Assembly: GCF_021729035.1 (NCBI RefSeq)
Contig: NZ_JAJSAP010000005.1
Coordinates: 124,001-188,000 of the forward strand
Length of the DNA: 64,000 bases
Origin: Microbulbifer sediminum
GTDB lineage: Bacteria; Pseudomonadota; Gammaproteobacteria; Pseudomonadales; Cellvibrionaceae
Direction: 5' to 3'
Positions within the stretch are counted from its first letter, which is position 1; each line of letters begins with the position of its first letter. The position numbers and the translations under genes are program-made. Of this stretch, positions 9,645 to 18,065 are shown one piece after another. Below the pieces are notes generated by a model that saw nothing but the letters and a program-made list of their open reading frames with translations, was not told where the DNA came from and ran no database searches.

Positions 9645-9683
9645 GCAATGAATCATTGCTTTATTCACATATTTGTGCGTAAA
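9645..9683. promoter_or_regulatory. two adjacent palindromes, candidate Lrp operators
   Basis: In the 299-bp divergent gap between the oxidoreductase and the Lrp gene there is a perfect odd palindrome GCAATGA-A-TCATTGC at 9645-9659. It is followed at 9660-9683 by TTTATTCACA, a four-base spacer and TGTGCGTAAA, an inverted repeat matching at 8 of 10 positions. The two centres lie about 20 bp apart, two helical turns, as expected for stacked Lrp/AsnC dimers. Binding is inferred. Confidence 0.55.
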
Positions 9684-9733
9684 ATTATGATGACCATCTC
9701 GAACAAAGCAAATTCTGTAGGACAGGAGTTTAT

Positions 9734-10204
9734 ATGAAGCGTTCGACAGACCTGGACGATTTTGACCGCAAGATTCTGCGGGCGCTGCAGGAAAACGCCG
9801 ACTATTCCATGGCGGAACTCGGAGATAAAGTGGGCCTTTCCCACACGCCCTGCTGGCGCCGCATCAAACGCCTCGAGGCCGAAGGCATCATCCGCGGACG
9901 TGTGACGCTGCTCGACCCCCGTAAACTCGACCTGGGAGTCACAGTATACTGCTATGTGACCATCCAAAACCACGACGAAGAGTCACTGAACAGCTTCGAG
10001 TCAGCTGTGCACGACGTTCAGGAAGTGGTCGAGTGCTATTCAACCAGCGGCGATAAAGACTACGTGCTGCGTGTGGTGGTGGACAGCGTAGAGCACTACG
10101 AACAGCTACTCAAGCGGACACTGGTGCACCTGCCCAATGTCGCGTCGGTTAATTCAACCTTTGCCCTCAAACAGGTGAAGTACACCACCCAGCTGCCGCT
10201 CTAG
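9734..10204 (+). CDS. Lrp/AsnC family transcriptional regulator
   Basis: A 156-residue Lrp-type regulator. Residues 8-60 form the winged helix-turn-helix (FDRKILRALQENADYSMAEL, then VGLSHTPCWRRIKRLEAEG). The RAM effector-binding domain follows, with the typical GDKDYVLRVVVDSVEHYEQL segment. It starts 18 residues before the first helix and is preceded by an AGGAG site. Its divergent position next to the indolepyruvate-type oxidoreductase, a pairing often seen in proteobacteria, suggests it senses an amino acid and controls that enzyme and itself through the palindromes at 9645-9683. Confidence 0.92.
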   Translation: MKRSTDLDDFDRKILRALQENADYSMAELGDKVGLSHTPCWRRIKRLEAEGIIRGRVTLLDPRKLDLGVTVYCYVTIQNHDEESLNSFESAVHDVQEVVECYSTSGDKDYVLRVVVDSVEHYEQLLKRTLVHLPNVASVNSTFALKQVKYTTQLPL

Positions 10205-10531
10205 GCCGCGTGGCAGGCTCCTGCCTGGCGGGGCCTGGCGAGCAGCCCCGTCCAGAGCACCGTGAGAGCTGAAGAGGCCAGGCTTCCGCCTCAACAACTG
10301 CTTGTAGGCCTCGATACCCTTATCAAAAAGGCCTAATCGCTCACTTAACAGTGGTACATGCAAGTAGTGTTCAATATTTTCCGGTTTAAGCGCGGTCAAC
10401 CCCTCCAAACAGTCAAGCGGCTTCTCTAACTGTTTTAAGTTGATACACAAACGTACCAACCCTGCGAGAACTGACTCATTTTCAGGAATAACCTTCTGTG
10501 CTTCCAGAAGCAGAACTTCGGCCTGCCCCAT
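10154..10531 (-). pseudogene. TPR-repeat protein fragment, probably a remnant
   Basis: The reading frame gives 125 residues. Its first two thirds contain two TPR-like helices pairs (AEVLLLEAQKVIPENESV and LGLFDKGIEAYKQLLRRKPG), resembling the repeats at the start of TPR-sulfotransferase proteins. The match fades after about residue 80 and the frame runs on into the end of the Lrp gene on the other strand, which no real gene would need. TPR-like sequence continues upstream of the first ATG without a start codon (an in-frame TGA lies just beyond). I read this as the broken middle of a former TPR gene. Confidence 0.5.
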
Positions 10532-10712
10532 ATCACCGGAAGTAAGCAGCTTTATGGCGTCATTATGGTGTCATTAAACTTTTTATTTAAACCTGGAGCA
10601 GCTTTCATTGATACATATATAGAGGGGAAATTTCACTTAAGGGAAGGGAAAAAGAGACGACAACGTAACCTTTCTACTAAAGCCCCTCATTATCGCCTCT
10701 TGAAGCTTCTAA

Positions 10713-11003
10713 TCAGGGATCATTACGAACCTTGTTGCGGGTATTCTTATCAAGCATTTTTCTTGTTTCATATGACATATTCTCCCACTCAGCAGCGGTC
10801 ATACAAGTTTTCTGCTTGAAACGCGAACCGGTAATCTGTCGATACTTGCATATTTCCTGGTCTTTTGGATTCAAGTTGGTACCAGAAACAGCTTTCGCTT
10901 GACTAGCTGAGCCCTCATTTGCGTTATTGAGATCAGGGTTTCCAGCGCATGCCGCCAGGAATCCAATCACCAATAAGAGCAGGAATTTAGTTTTCAAATA
11001 CAC
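10713..11003 (-). CDS. small lipoprotein of unknown function
   Basis: A 96-residue exported protein. A hydrophobic segment KFLLLLVIGFLAAC ends in a lipobox, so the mature protein would be lipid-anchored at Cys. The C-terminal part has two cysteines in ICKYRQITGSRFKQKTC followed by AEWENM, a pattern I recognise from many small uncharacterised proteobacterial proteins with a C-x-TGSR-x-C-x-W arrangement. The GTG at 11003 is preferred to the ATG at 11009 because the GAGGAG ribosome site touches the ATG but lies six bases before the GTG. It sits in an AT-rich scar between two gene remnants. Confidence 0.65.
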   Translation of the reverse strand: MYLKTKFLLLLVIGFLAACAGNPDLNNANEGSASQAKAVSGTNLNPKDQEICKYRQITGSRFKQKTCMTAAEWENMSYETRKMLDKNTRNKVRNDP

Positions 11004-11222
11004 GACCATCTCCTCATACTTATTCTAGATAAGGGAATCCTATTCCCCACCCTGATTTTACATTGCAACTCTCTCTGCTGCATGCGAAATACGACGAACG
11101 GACCAGTAAGGGGCCCATTTTCATTTTGTTCTATTGAGCCACCTGGCTGATAGCGGGAGCAATCATCCTGCTTTTGATCGCAATCGGTATGGTCTTTCGA
11201 CAAAAAGGAGGCATCACGGGGG

Positions 11223-11396
11223 AACGCCTTGTTGGGCGCTTGGGGAGTGTCGGCTGTCATTTTGCTGGCATCTGCACCACTGGTGCGCCTACTCGGTAAC
11301 CGCGGTCTGATTGCTGCAGAAAGATTGATGGGCATGGTACTGCTAATGCTAGCCGTGGAGTTGTTCCTCGATGGAATGAAACAAAGCCTCGCTTAA
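11223..11396 (+). pseudogene. MarC-family membrane protein, C-terminal remnant
   Basis: Reading plus-strand codons from 11223 to the TAA at 11394-11396 gives 57 residues. They contain LLGNRGLIAAERLMGMVLL and then AVELFLDGMKQS, the conserved last two transmembrane helices of MarC/YchE (NAAT) family proteins. The rest of the gene (usually about 200 residues) is absent; a short hydrophobic stretch in another frame at 11150-11200 may be frameshifted residue. No start codon or ribosome site fits. Best read as the tail of a deleted gene. Confidence 0.55.
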
Positions 11397-11511
11397 TTTT
11401 TAATCAGCAGCCTTGTCACAACAAGACTGCTCAAACTTTAACTAAACCACACCTCCCTCCACCTCGAGCGGCCTGTTCACTTTTAGATCAAAATGAAATG
11501 GTGGGACCCGG

Positions 11512-12024
11512 TCAGGCCCTCGCGTGTAGCTTTTCCAGCACCTGGTCCAGCACCTGCTGCAGGTTCCGGCCGTCACAATCGACGGTGATATCCGCATATT
11601 TGCGGTAGAGCGCCTGGCGTTCCGCGAACAACTCATCAAAGGACTGCCCGGGCGCCTTGGCGATCCCGCGACTGTCGTAATTGTGGATACGGCGACGCAG
11701 CTCCGCCGCAGAGCAATTGAGAAAGACCACCGGCCCGAAGCCCGCCAGGTTTTTCATGCCCTCCTCGCTATAGACAACACTGCCACCGGTGGCAATCACG
11801 TGATTCGGCAGGTGCGCCGCCCGGATCACCTCACCTTCAATCCGCCGCAGGTTCATGTAATCCGACTCGTCCATGATCTCCTGGAGGGTTTTGTTTTCCC
11901 GCAACTGGATCAGCACGTCGGTATCGACAAAATCCAGCGCGAGTTCCTTTGCCAGCAGGACCCCAAGGGTACTCTTGCCCGCCCCGGGCATCCCGACCAA
12001 TACGATACTTTTCTGTTTCTTCAT
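11512..12024 (-). CDS. shikimate kinase homologue
   Basis: A 170-residue P-loop kinase of shikimate kinase length. Walker A is GMPGAGKST at residues 11-19; the DTD shikimate-contact pair, the RRIEGEV segment and the ATGGSVV turn (family ATGGG) follow in order, as does the lid region with ERQALYRKYADI. The predicted reaction is ATP-dependent 3-phosphorylation of shikimate in aromatic amino acid synthesis. The main aroK of gammaproteobacteria normally lies beside aroB, which is not here, and the third glycine is Ser, so this may be a second, specialised copy. ATG at 12024 is chosen; a TTG at 12060 is possible. Confidence 0.78.
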   Translation of the reverse strand: MKKQKSIVLVGMPGAGKSTLGVLLAKELALDFVDTDVLIQLRENKTLQEIMDESDYMNLRRIEGEVIRAAHLPNHVIATGGSVVYSEEGMKNLAGFGPVVFLNCSAAELRRRIHNYDSRGIAKAPGQSFDELFAERQALYRKYADITVDCDGRNLQQVLDQVLEKLHARA

Positions 12025-12122
12025 GAACTTATTGTGACTACTCAAATACCCTGACCGCAATGTCCCGCTGGATTTCCCATGCAGGCACCGACCGGAACCC
12101 TACCCCGCCCATGGCAGATCTC

Positions 12123-12845
12123 TCAATCCCCACGACGGGGAGCGACCAGCGCACGCAACCAGCCACGCAGGGAATTCCCCCCCAGTAGCATTCGGTCCAG
12201 CTCATCCATATTGTGCGCCTGGCGGAATGCATCGGCAAACAGTGCCTCCCGGGTAATCATGCGGCGCCCCGGATTGATCCTGCGAATCTCCCGCGCCGGG
12301 TTGCCGGCCACCACAGTATTTTCCGGAACATCCTTGGTGACCACACTGCCGGCACCGACAACTGAATTATCCCCGATGTGCACGCCCTTGCAGACAATAA
12401 CGCTGTCGCCGAGCCAGACGTTGTTGCCCAGTCGTACCGGTGAAGTACAACGGAAGGGGCGGGTGCGGTTATACAAACCGTGCCAGTCCGAATCACTGAT
12501 ATAGGTATTGGCGGCGATCATGCACGCGTCGCCAATCTGAATGGACTCTTCAGCGGAGATACGCACCCCCGGTGAAATCAGAACGTAATCGCCGATGCAA
12601 ATCTCCGCTTTCTTACCGCGGTGGCCAAGGGTGGTCAGGCGAATAGGGTTATCCGGTGTAGAGATCAGGTGCGGGAAGTCACCCAGGCGAATACGATCGC
12701 CAAACACCTGCACGGACCCCGGATCCATGATTTCCGGTTCCCGGCCAATAGCATCGAACTGTGGCCACAGGAAGCGGCGGGCGCGCCAGTTGCGCAGTCG
12801 CAACTGCAGTTGCTTGAGCCAGTACGGCCGGTGGTCCTTACGCAT
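12123..12845 (-). CDS. hexapeptide-repeat acyltransferase
   Basis: A 240-residue left-handed beta-helix acyltransferase. Repeated hexapeptide turns are visible from about residue 80: IGDYVLISPGVRISAEE, IGDACMIAANTYISDSD, then LGNNVWLGDSVIVCKGVHIG and VVGAGSVVTKDVPENTVVAG. The last matches the C-terminal coenzyme-binding coil of the maltose/galactoside O-acetyltransferase group, and the SDSDWHG segment supplies the catalytic His. Such proteins acetylate or formylate sugars; the neighbouring methyltransferases and glycosyltransferase point to a surface glycan. It is divergent from the methyltransferase at 12961. Confidence 0.85.
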   Translation of the reverse strand: MRKDHRPYWLKQLQLRLRNWRARRFLWPQFDAIGREPEIMDPGSVQVFGDRIRLGDFPHLISTPDNPIRLTTLGHRGKKAEICIGDYVLISPGVRISAEESIQIGDACMIAANTYISDSDWHGLYNRTRPFRCTSPVRLGNNVWLGDSVIVCKGVHIGDNSVVGAGSVVTKDVPENTVVAGNPAREIRRINPGRRMITREALFADAFRQAHNMDELDRMLLGGNSLRGWLRALVAPRRGD

Positions 12846-12960
12846 ATCAATGAGTTACCCTGGAGAAATGCCCCCGGCTCCGGCAATGCATAGATGCCAA
12901 TTGCTTTTCCCCCGGGGCCGGTTTACTGTGGCCCAAAATTCAGTGCAAAACCGAACAATC

Positions 12961-13578
12961 ATGTCCATCAGCCTGCCTGTCGATATCCAGTCCATCAAGG
13001 GTTTCCTGGCCGCCCACGAGGGCGAAGCACTCTATCACCTTGCCGCCGAGGCCAGCGGCTCTGGAGCCTGTCTGGAAGTCGGTAGCTATTGTGGGAAGTC
13101 CACTATTTACATGGCTTCCGCGTGCAAGCTGATGAACGGGGTCCTCTATGCGGTAGACCACCACCGTGGCTCGGAGGAACACCAGCCCGGGGAGGAATAC
13201 CACGACCCATCCCTTTACGACGAAAGCGCGCAGCTGATGGACAGTTTCCGCACTTTCCGCAGCAATATCCGCGCAGCCAACCTGGAAAACTGGGTTGTGC
13301 CGATCGTGGCAAGCTCGTCGGTGGCAGCACGCTTCTGGAACACCCCGCTCAGCCTGGTGTTCATTGATGGCGGTCATTCCCTGGAGGCGGCCATGACGGA
13401 TTACCGCAGCTGGTCCCGCCATATCGTGCCCGGCGGATACCTGGCGATCCACGATATTTTCCCGGACCCCAATGACGGCGGCCAGGCACCTTACGAAATA
13501 TACAAGCTAGCGCTGGCTTCCGCCCAGTTCGAGCTGGTCGAGCTGGTCGACACCCTCGGTATCCTGCGCCGGGTCTGA
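12961..13578 (+). CDS. class I SAM-dependent methyltransferase (Methyltransf_24 type)
   Basis: A 205-residue protein with motif I as CLEVGSYCGKSTIYMA (residues about 38-53), motif II around YAVDHHRGSEEH, and the acidic post-motif LVFIDGGHSLEAAMTDY (residues 138-154). The H-D motif GGYLAIHDIFPDP fits small-molecule or sugar O-methyltransferases that bind a divalent metal. The start is unambiguous: upstream frames lack the fold. Its last 72 bases overlap the 3' end of the opposite-strand toroid gene, an unusually long convergent overlap. Confidence 0.83.
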   Translation: MSISLPVDIQSIKGFLAAHEGEALYHLAAEASGSGACLEVGSYCGKSTIYMASACKLMNGVLYAVDHHRGSEEHQPGEEYHDPSLYDESAQLMDSFRTFRSNIRAANLENWVVPIVASSSVAARFWNTPLSLVFIDGGHSLEAAMTDYRSWSRHIVPGGYLAIHDIFPDPNDGGQAPYEIYKLALASAQFELVELVDTLGILRRV

Positions 13579-14631
13579 CGGCAGGCTTACCGTGGTGAAC
13601 AGGTCGCAGGCTGCCGTCAGCGAAGCCAGGGCATCCGCGGCCAGGAGCATGGCGCCAACGGTCCAGGTGGTTTTCTCCTCCGGCCAGACGGCATCGTCAC
13701 GGTAGACATAACCCGTCCAGTAGCCGCCGTCCCGGTCTTGCCAGCGATGTAATGCCCGGTAGATTTCTGCCGCGCGCTTTTGCTCACCCGCCGCCAGCAG
13801 TGCCATGGTCAGCTCGCAGCTTTCCGCCACCGTCACCCATGGCTCGTCGTTGACACAACGACAACCCAGGCCCTCGACAACAAACTCCTCCCACCTCTGC
13901 TCCAGTCGTGCGCGGGCAGCGGCACCACGGAACACGCCGGTGAGCACCGGATAGAACCAGTCCATGGAGAAGCGGGCCTTGCTCTCCCACGTGCGGTCAA
14001 AACGCTCCGGCGCCAGCCGCAGCGCATCACCGAGCCTCTGACGCGCGAGCATCCAGTCCGGCCGGGGATGACCAAGGGTATGGGCGATGAAAATGCCGCA
14101 CTCGAGGCTCTTGTAGATTGATGAACAACCGGTAACCAGCGCATCCTCCATAGGCCGCCCCTCGGCATCCACGGCCCAGTGGATGTCACCGAATCCCGTC
14201 TGCAGCCGCAGCACGAATTCAATCGCTCGCCTTACCATGGGCCAGTGGTGCTGCAGGAAATCACGGTCTCCGGTCACCAGGTAATGGTGCCAGATGCCCG
14301 TGGCGACATAGGCAACAAAATTGCTCTCCCGGCGCTCGCCGTTATCTATCGCGCTATCCCGGTACGCCGCCCACCAGCTGCCATCCTGTAGCTGTAACCG
14401 GGCCAGCCACTCATAGGCCCGCTCTGCAGCAGGGTACTCACCGGCGATACTCAGTCCCATTGCCGCCTCGACGTGATCCCAGGGATCCGCATAGCCGTCC
14501 GCAAACCAGGGAATAGAACCATCGGGCTGCTGCTGCGACAGGATATAACTGGCACTGTCACGGAGGAAATCCGGCGGGAACAGCGGCTCCTGATTGGGTA
14601 TCGCAACACGGGCCGTCACAGGATTGTTCAT
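13507..14631 (-). CDS. alpha/alpha-toroid protein (prenyltransferase/terpene-cyclase-like repeats)
   Basis: A 374-residue protein built from repeated helix pairs with QW-like signatures: QQPDGSIPWFADGYADPW, LQLQDGSWWAAYRDSA and WQDRDGGYWTGYVY. This pattern is that of alpha6/alpha6 toroids such as prenyltransferase beta subunits, terpene cyclases and six-hairpin glycosidases. No DxDD cyclase motif is evident, so the activity cannot be named. It starts in an ATGA overlap with the stop of the upstream methyltransferase, so it is translationally coupled in a three-gene operon with a glycosyltransferase. Some homologues are annotated simply as prenyltransferase; a role in glycan or lipid tailoring is inference. 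Confidence 0.7.
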   Translation of the reverse strand: MNNPVTARVAIPNQEPLFPPDFLRDSASYILSQQQPDGSIPWFADGYADPWDHVEAAMGLSIAGEYPAAERAYEWLARLQLQDGSWWAAYRDSAIDNGERRESNFVAYVATGIWHHYLVTGDRDFLQHHWPMVRRAIEFVLRLQTGFGDIHWAVDAEGRPMEDALVTGCSSIYKSLECGIFIAHTLGHPRPDWMLARQRLGDALRLAPERFDRTWESKARFSMDWFYPVLTGVFRGAAARARLEQRWEEFVVEGLGCRCVNDEPWVTVAESCELTMALLAAGEQKRAAEIYRALHRWQDRDGGYWTGYVYRDDAVWPEEKTTWTVGAMLLAADALASLTAACDLFTTVSLPSDPAQDTEGVDQLDQLELGGSQR

Positions 14632-15377
14632 GCACGCGCCTCCAGTGCTGGAACCGCCTGTTCCGACTGGCAGGGCGGCTTTACAAAATACAACACGATG
14701 CTTTTCCCCAGCACCGGGGCCAGCAGTTTTTCCAGCACCCTGGTCAGCAGCGGCTGCTGCATCAGGTCCCAGACCAGGAAGCGGTGATAGATCTCCAGCA
14801 GGCGGGAATCCTCGCGGTTCCAGAACAGGCACTTGAGCCACCAGTATGGGGCGTGCAGCGCGTGTGCCTTGTGCCGCGCATAACACCGATGGCCGAAAGA
14901 CTCGATGGAGCGCCGTAACTGACGCTCACGAAAAATACGGATATGGCCGCCCTCCACCTGGTGATACTCATCGCTGAGTTTCCAGCACACCCATTCGGGA
15001 AAGAACGTCGGTACACTGGCGGCAAAGGTGCCTGAGGGCTTGAGGACCCGGTCGATCTCGGCGAGCATGCTGCGAAAGTCATCGATATGTTCGAGCACCT
15101 CGGAGCAGATCACCACATCAAAGCTGTTATCAGCGAACGGCAGGCGCAGGCCATCAGCCACCCCGAGCAGTAGCCGGCCGGCGGGCTCTCCCCCGTCCAT
15201 AAATGGTGCCGCGCGGTCCCTGGCAGTGGATACATCAGCAAAATCCAGGTCAACCCCATAGACATCAACGCTGTCGGAAAGCGCCAGGTGAATGGCGTGA
15301 CGCCCCTCTCCACAACCCAGGTCCAGCACCTTCTGTCCGGACTCCAACTTCAGCCGGTGCGGCTCCACAGTGATCAT
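14628..15377 (-). CDS. class I SAM-dependent methyltransferase (Methyltransf_11 type)
   Basis: A 249-residue methyltransferase. Motif I is VLDLGCGEGRHAIHLA (residues about 15-30), motif II VYGVDLDFADV, and the LPFADNSFDVVICSEVLEH segment with motif IV follows. The C-terminal half carries extra helices and a possible membrane-facing hydrophobic patch, so the acceptor may be a lipid or glycolipid. Its ATG overlaps the stop codon of the upstream glycosyltransferase by one base and its stop overlaps the next start by four, so all three are coupled. An upstream start at 15482 is only the shadow of the previous gene. Confidence 0.85.
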   Translation of the reverse strand: MITVEPHRLKLESGQKVLDLGCGEGRHAIHLALSDSVDVYGVDLDFADVSTARDRAAPFMDGGEPAGRLLLGVADGLRLPFADNSFDVVICSEVLEHIDDFRSMLAEIDRVLKPSGTFAASVPTFFPEWVCWKLSDEYHQVEGGHIRIFRERQLRRSIESFGHRCYARHKAHALHAPYWWLKCLFWNREDSRLLEIYHRFLVWDLMQQPLLTRVLEKLLAPVLGKSIVLYFVKPPCQSEQAVPALEARA

Positions 15378-16720
15378 CAGGCGGCCTCCGCCTTGTCGTC
15401 CGCCACCGACACCGAGAGCGGTAACAATGCCCCGGCCTGTGGACCCGCGGAGATAATGCCCCGGTAATACTCCACCAGGCACACGGCCACATGCCGCCAG
15501 GAGAATTCGCGCTCGATGCGCACCCGGCCCCGCTTTGACAGGTCCGCGCGCAGGGTCGGGTCACCAAGTAACTCCGTAATGGCTGTAGCGAGCGCCTCGC
15601 TGTCACCGGCAGGGACCAGTAACCCGGCATCCCCCACCACCTCCGGCAAGGCACCGCCGTCACTGGAAATGACCGGGGTACCACAGGCCATGGCCTCCCC
15701 GGCCGGCAAGCCAAACCCCTCATAGAGGGAGGGGCACACCACCATTGATGCGGATGCGTAATATTCGGCCATCTGCTCGTTGGAGATACCGGATTCAAAT
15801 CGCACCGCATCCTGCAAATGCAGGTCGCGCAACAGCGCAGCCGTGGGGCCGCCCTCACTCAGGCGGCCGATCACCAGCAGCTCCAGTTCCGGATACTGCT
15901 CACGAACCTGGGCCAGGGCCAGCAGCAGTACCCGCAGCCCCTTCAGGGGCTGGTCAGCGGATGCGGTCGTCATGATACGCAGCGGCAGCCTCTGGATATG
16001 GGGCTGCGGACGGAACACGGCGGTGTCGATACCGTTGTGGATGACCTGGATTTGGTGCTCGTGCACGCCGAACTGGTCAATGATATCCCGCCTTGACTGT
16101 GCGGAGACGGTCACGATATGAGCCAGCCGGCGGGCGACCCGCTTCTGCATGCGCAGGAAACTGTGCCAGCGACGCACCAGCAGGCGAAAACGCCAGTCGG
16201 GCGCGGCGTCCAGTGCGAGCTCGCGGTCGCGGGTAATCGGGTGGTGGATGGTGGCGACCACCGGCAGGCCGTTTTTCTCGATATCCAGCAACCCGTAACA
16301 GAGTGACTGGTTATCATGCACGATATCGTATTCGTTGCCGTGGCGGCGCAGGTATTTCGCTACCCGCCGGCCAAACGTGTACGGCTCGGCGAAGCCCCCG
16401 GTCAACTTGCTCCACCACTCGAAGAAATCCGCCCAGCTCAACAGGTGTCGCCAACGCAACGCACGGGTGGGGTTTTCAGATTCGTATAGATTCAGCCCCG
16501 GCATCTTGACCAGGCGCACGCGCGGATCCAGCTCTGGGTAGGGCTGGCCGGAAATCACATCCACCTGGTGGCCGGCCTCGATCAGGGCCTTGCTCAGGTA
16601 GTGCAGGTAGACCCCCTGCCCACCGCAATGTGGATGGCTGCGATAGCCCAGGAGACAGATCTTCAGTGGACGCGAACTCGAGACAGCAGGACCGTCGGCA
16701 CGTTTCTCCAGGGCGGTCAT
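15377..16720 (-). CDS. GT4 family glycosyltransferase
   Basis: A 447-residue GT-B enzyme. The N-terminal domain starts ICLLGYRSHPHCGGQGVY, with the glycine loop that binds the acceptor; VIHNGIDTAVFRP bridges to the donor domain, which has the textbook E-x7-E motif in PSLYEGFGLPAGEAMACGTP. No signal peptide. It leads a tightly coupled operon with a methyltransferase and a toroid protein. The ATG at 16720 sits after a GGGGA site; ATG 16735 is possible. Likely acts on a lipid-linked or surface glycan; sugar unknown. Confidence 0.88.
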   Translation of the reverse strand: MTALEKRADGPAVSSSRPLKICLLGYRSHPHCGGQGVYLHYLSKALIEAGHQVDVISGQPYPELDPRVRLVKMPGLNLYESENPTRALRWRHLLSWADFFEWWSKLTGGFAEPYTFGRRVAKYLRRHGNEYDIVHDNQSLCYGLLDIEKNGLPVVATIHHPITRDRELALDAAPDWRFRLLVRRWHSFLRMQKRVARRLAHIVTVSAQSRRDIIDQFGVHEHQIQVIHNGIDTAVFRPQPHIQRLPLRIMTTASADQPLKGLRVLLLALAQVREQYPELELLVIGRLSEGGPTAALLRDLHLQDAVRFESGISNEQMAEYYASASMVVCPSLYEGFGLPAGEAMACGTPVISSDGGALPEVVGDAGLLVPAGDSEALATAITELLGDPTLRADLSKRGRVRIEREFSWRHVAVCLVEYYRGIISAGPQAGALLPLSVSVADDKAEAA

Positions 16721-16847
16721 TGATTCCCCATTCAATTCATATTATTGGCAAAGGCAGATACAGGCGAAGAATACACCGGCGAGGATATGACTGCCACCGC
16801 CAAGACGTCCACAAAACCCGCAGGGCCCGCCCCCGGCGACCAGGCAT

Positions 16848-16880
16848 AAAAAACGGGAGGGCAGTAACCTGCCCTCCCGT
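16848..16880 (-). terminator. rho-independent terminator after the OmpW-like gene
   Basis: On the minus strand a 12-bp perfect stem, ACGGGAGGGCAG paired with CTGCCCTCCCGT around a four-base loop, is followed by six T. It lies 19 bp after the OmpW-like stop codon. Confidence 0.92.
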
Positions 16881-16898
16881 ACGAGACCTGCAAGCCAA

Positions 16899-17750
16899 TC
16901 AGAAACTGAACTTGTAACCGACGCCCAGGTTGAAAATCCAGGGATCCAGCTGTAGTTCGTCACGGATTCGCACCGGCAATTCAGCGGGTTCACCGAAATC
17001 GGCCGGACGGGTGAAGGTATTGAAACCCAGGTCCAGATCGGGCTCCGAATCCACATACATGGCGGAGGCATTGATGATCCAGGTATCGTCGCGCCCAAAT
17101 GCGAAGTCCACACCCACCTGGGCGGTCCAGCTGAAGTCGCTGCCGAAGCTGATCAGGCCATGATCCCGGGCACCATCAACCCGTGTCACGCCGCGGACAA
17201 AGTCCTCATCGATATTGGTGTAGGCCACGCCAATGCCCACATACGGTTGCCACAGGCAGGACGGGTCGAGGAAAAACCAGTCGAGATACAGGCTCACGGT
17301 GCTGTAGTCGAAGTCACCCAGCCCCTCGGAGAACTCCCCGATAAACTCGTTGGTATCGGCAACCACCGCATCAGATCTCAGGACCGCATCGAGGCTCGCC
17401 TCACTTTCCCAATAAAGCTCGATCGCCCAGTGATCCATAAAGATATATGTGCCACTGATAAACCAGGTGGTTTCATCATCGATATCCAGGCCTACGCCCA
17501 CGTCAATCGGGACCGACTCGACCTCATCTGTGGAGGGATCATCGGCCAGGAAAGACTGGACGGTGCGATAATCTTCGTCCGGGTCCACCCAGGCGGCACC
17601 CGCGCGAATGATGGTCGAACCGGCAATATATCCGGATGGCGGGGGCGGTGTCTGGACCGGGTAACCTGAAGGGCCCGCAAGAGCCGACTGTGCGGCGAGG
17701 CCGGCATTAACCGCCACTGCCAGGGGTATGAGGAGGGGCTTCAGTCTCAT
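16899..17750 (-). CDS. OmpW-family outer membrane protein
   Basis: A 283-residue outer-membrane barrel with signal peptide ending SALA-GP. OmpW features are RAGAAWVDPDEDYRTVQSF near the N terminus, DETTWFISGTYIFMDHWAIE for strands 2-3, the LYLDWFFLDPSCLWQPYVG strand, and the final LGVGYKFSF. OmpW proteins form a small eight-stranded channel for hydrophobic compounds. At 283 residues it is about 60 longer than E. coli OmpW because the extracellular loops are extended. The ATG at 17750 follows an AAGGAG site; a longer upstream frame would add a non-signal stretch. Confidence 0.82.
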   Translation of the reverse strand: MRLKPLLIPLAVAVNAGLAAQSALAGPSGYPVQTPPPPSGYIAGSTIIRAGAAWVDPDEDYRTVQSFLADDPSTDEVESVPIDVGVGLDIDDETTWFISGTYIFMDHWAIELYWESEASLDAVLRSDAVVADTNEFIGEFSEGLGDFDYSTVSLYLDWFFLDPSCLWQPYVGIGVAYTNIDEDFVRGVTRVDGARDHGLISFGSDFSWTAQVGVDFAFGRDDTWIINASAMYVDSEPDLDLGFNTFTRPADFGEPAELPVRIRDELQLDPWIFNLGVGYKFSF

Positions 17751-17894
17751 GGGGTAACTCCTTGTAACGCTTAAAAGCTCCTTCGCCGCATGTGCGGTTA
17801 CAAACAGTATAGGTGGGGTTTTGCGAGCTGCAGAAAGCCTTACCCAAAAGAAGAATAATTTGAGGAAATTAATTTTCGTAAAAAACTTTTCCGC

Positions 17895-17921
17895 AAAAAA
17901 AATGCCCGCCAGTTGGCGGGC
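17895..17921 (-). terminator. rho-independent terminator after the glutamine-synthetase homologue
   Basis: On the minus strand GCCCGCCA pairs with TGGCGGGC across a tight loop and is followed by a run of eight T. It lies about 145 bp downstream of the stop codon at 18066. Confidence 0.85.
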
Positions 17922-18065
17922 CAGTTTTCTCGAACACACTTTCAGGAGGAGAGCGTCAGACATGCTGATTGCCTGTCTGACTCTAGGTATAGCAGAGGAC
18001 TTTTCGCCATAGCCAGTGGCAGTCGCGAATCTCCTCTTTTTGCCGGCACAGGCCGGCCTCCCGCG

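Noticed and set aside
10994..11335. A 113-codon minus-strand hypothetical gene
   Set aside because: It overlaps the MarC remnant on the opposite strand, has no signal or domain and no ribosome site.
12595..12960. N-terminal extension of the methyltransferase at 12961
   Set aside because: The extra residues are the reverse reading of the acyltransferase and lack methyltransferase features; the ATG at 12961 begins the fold.
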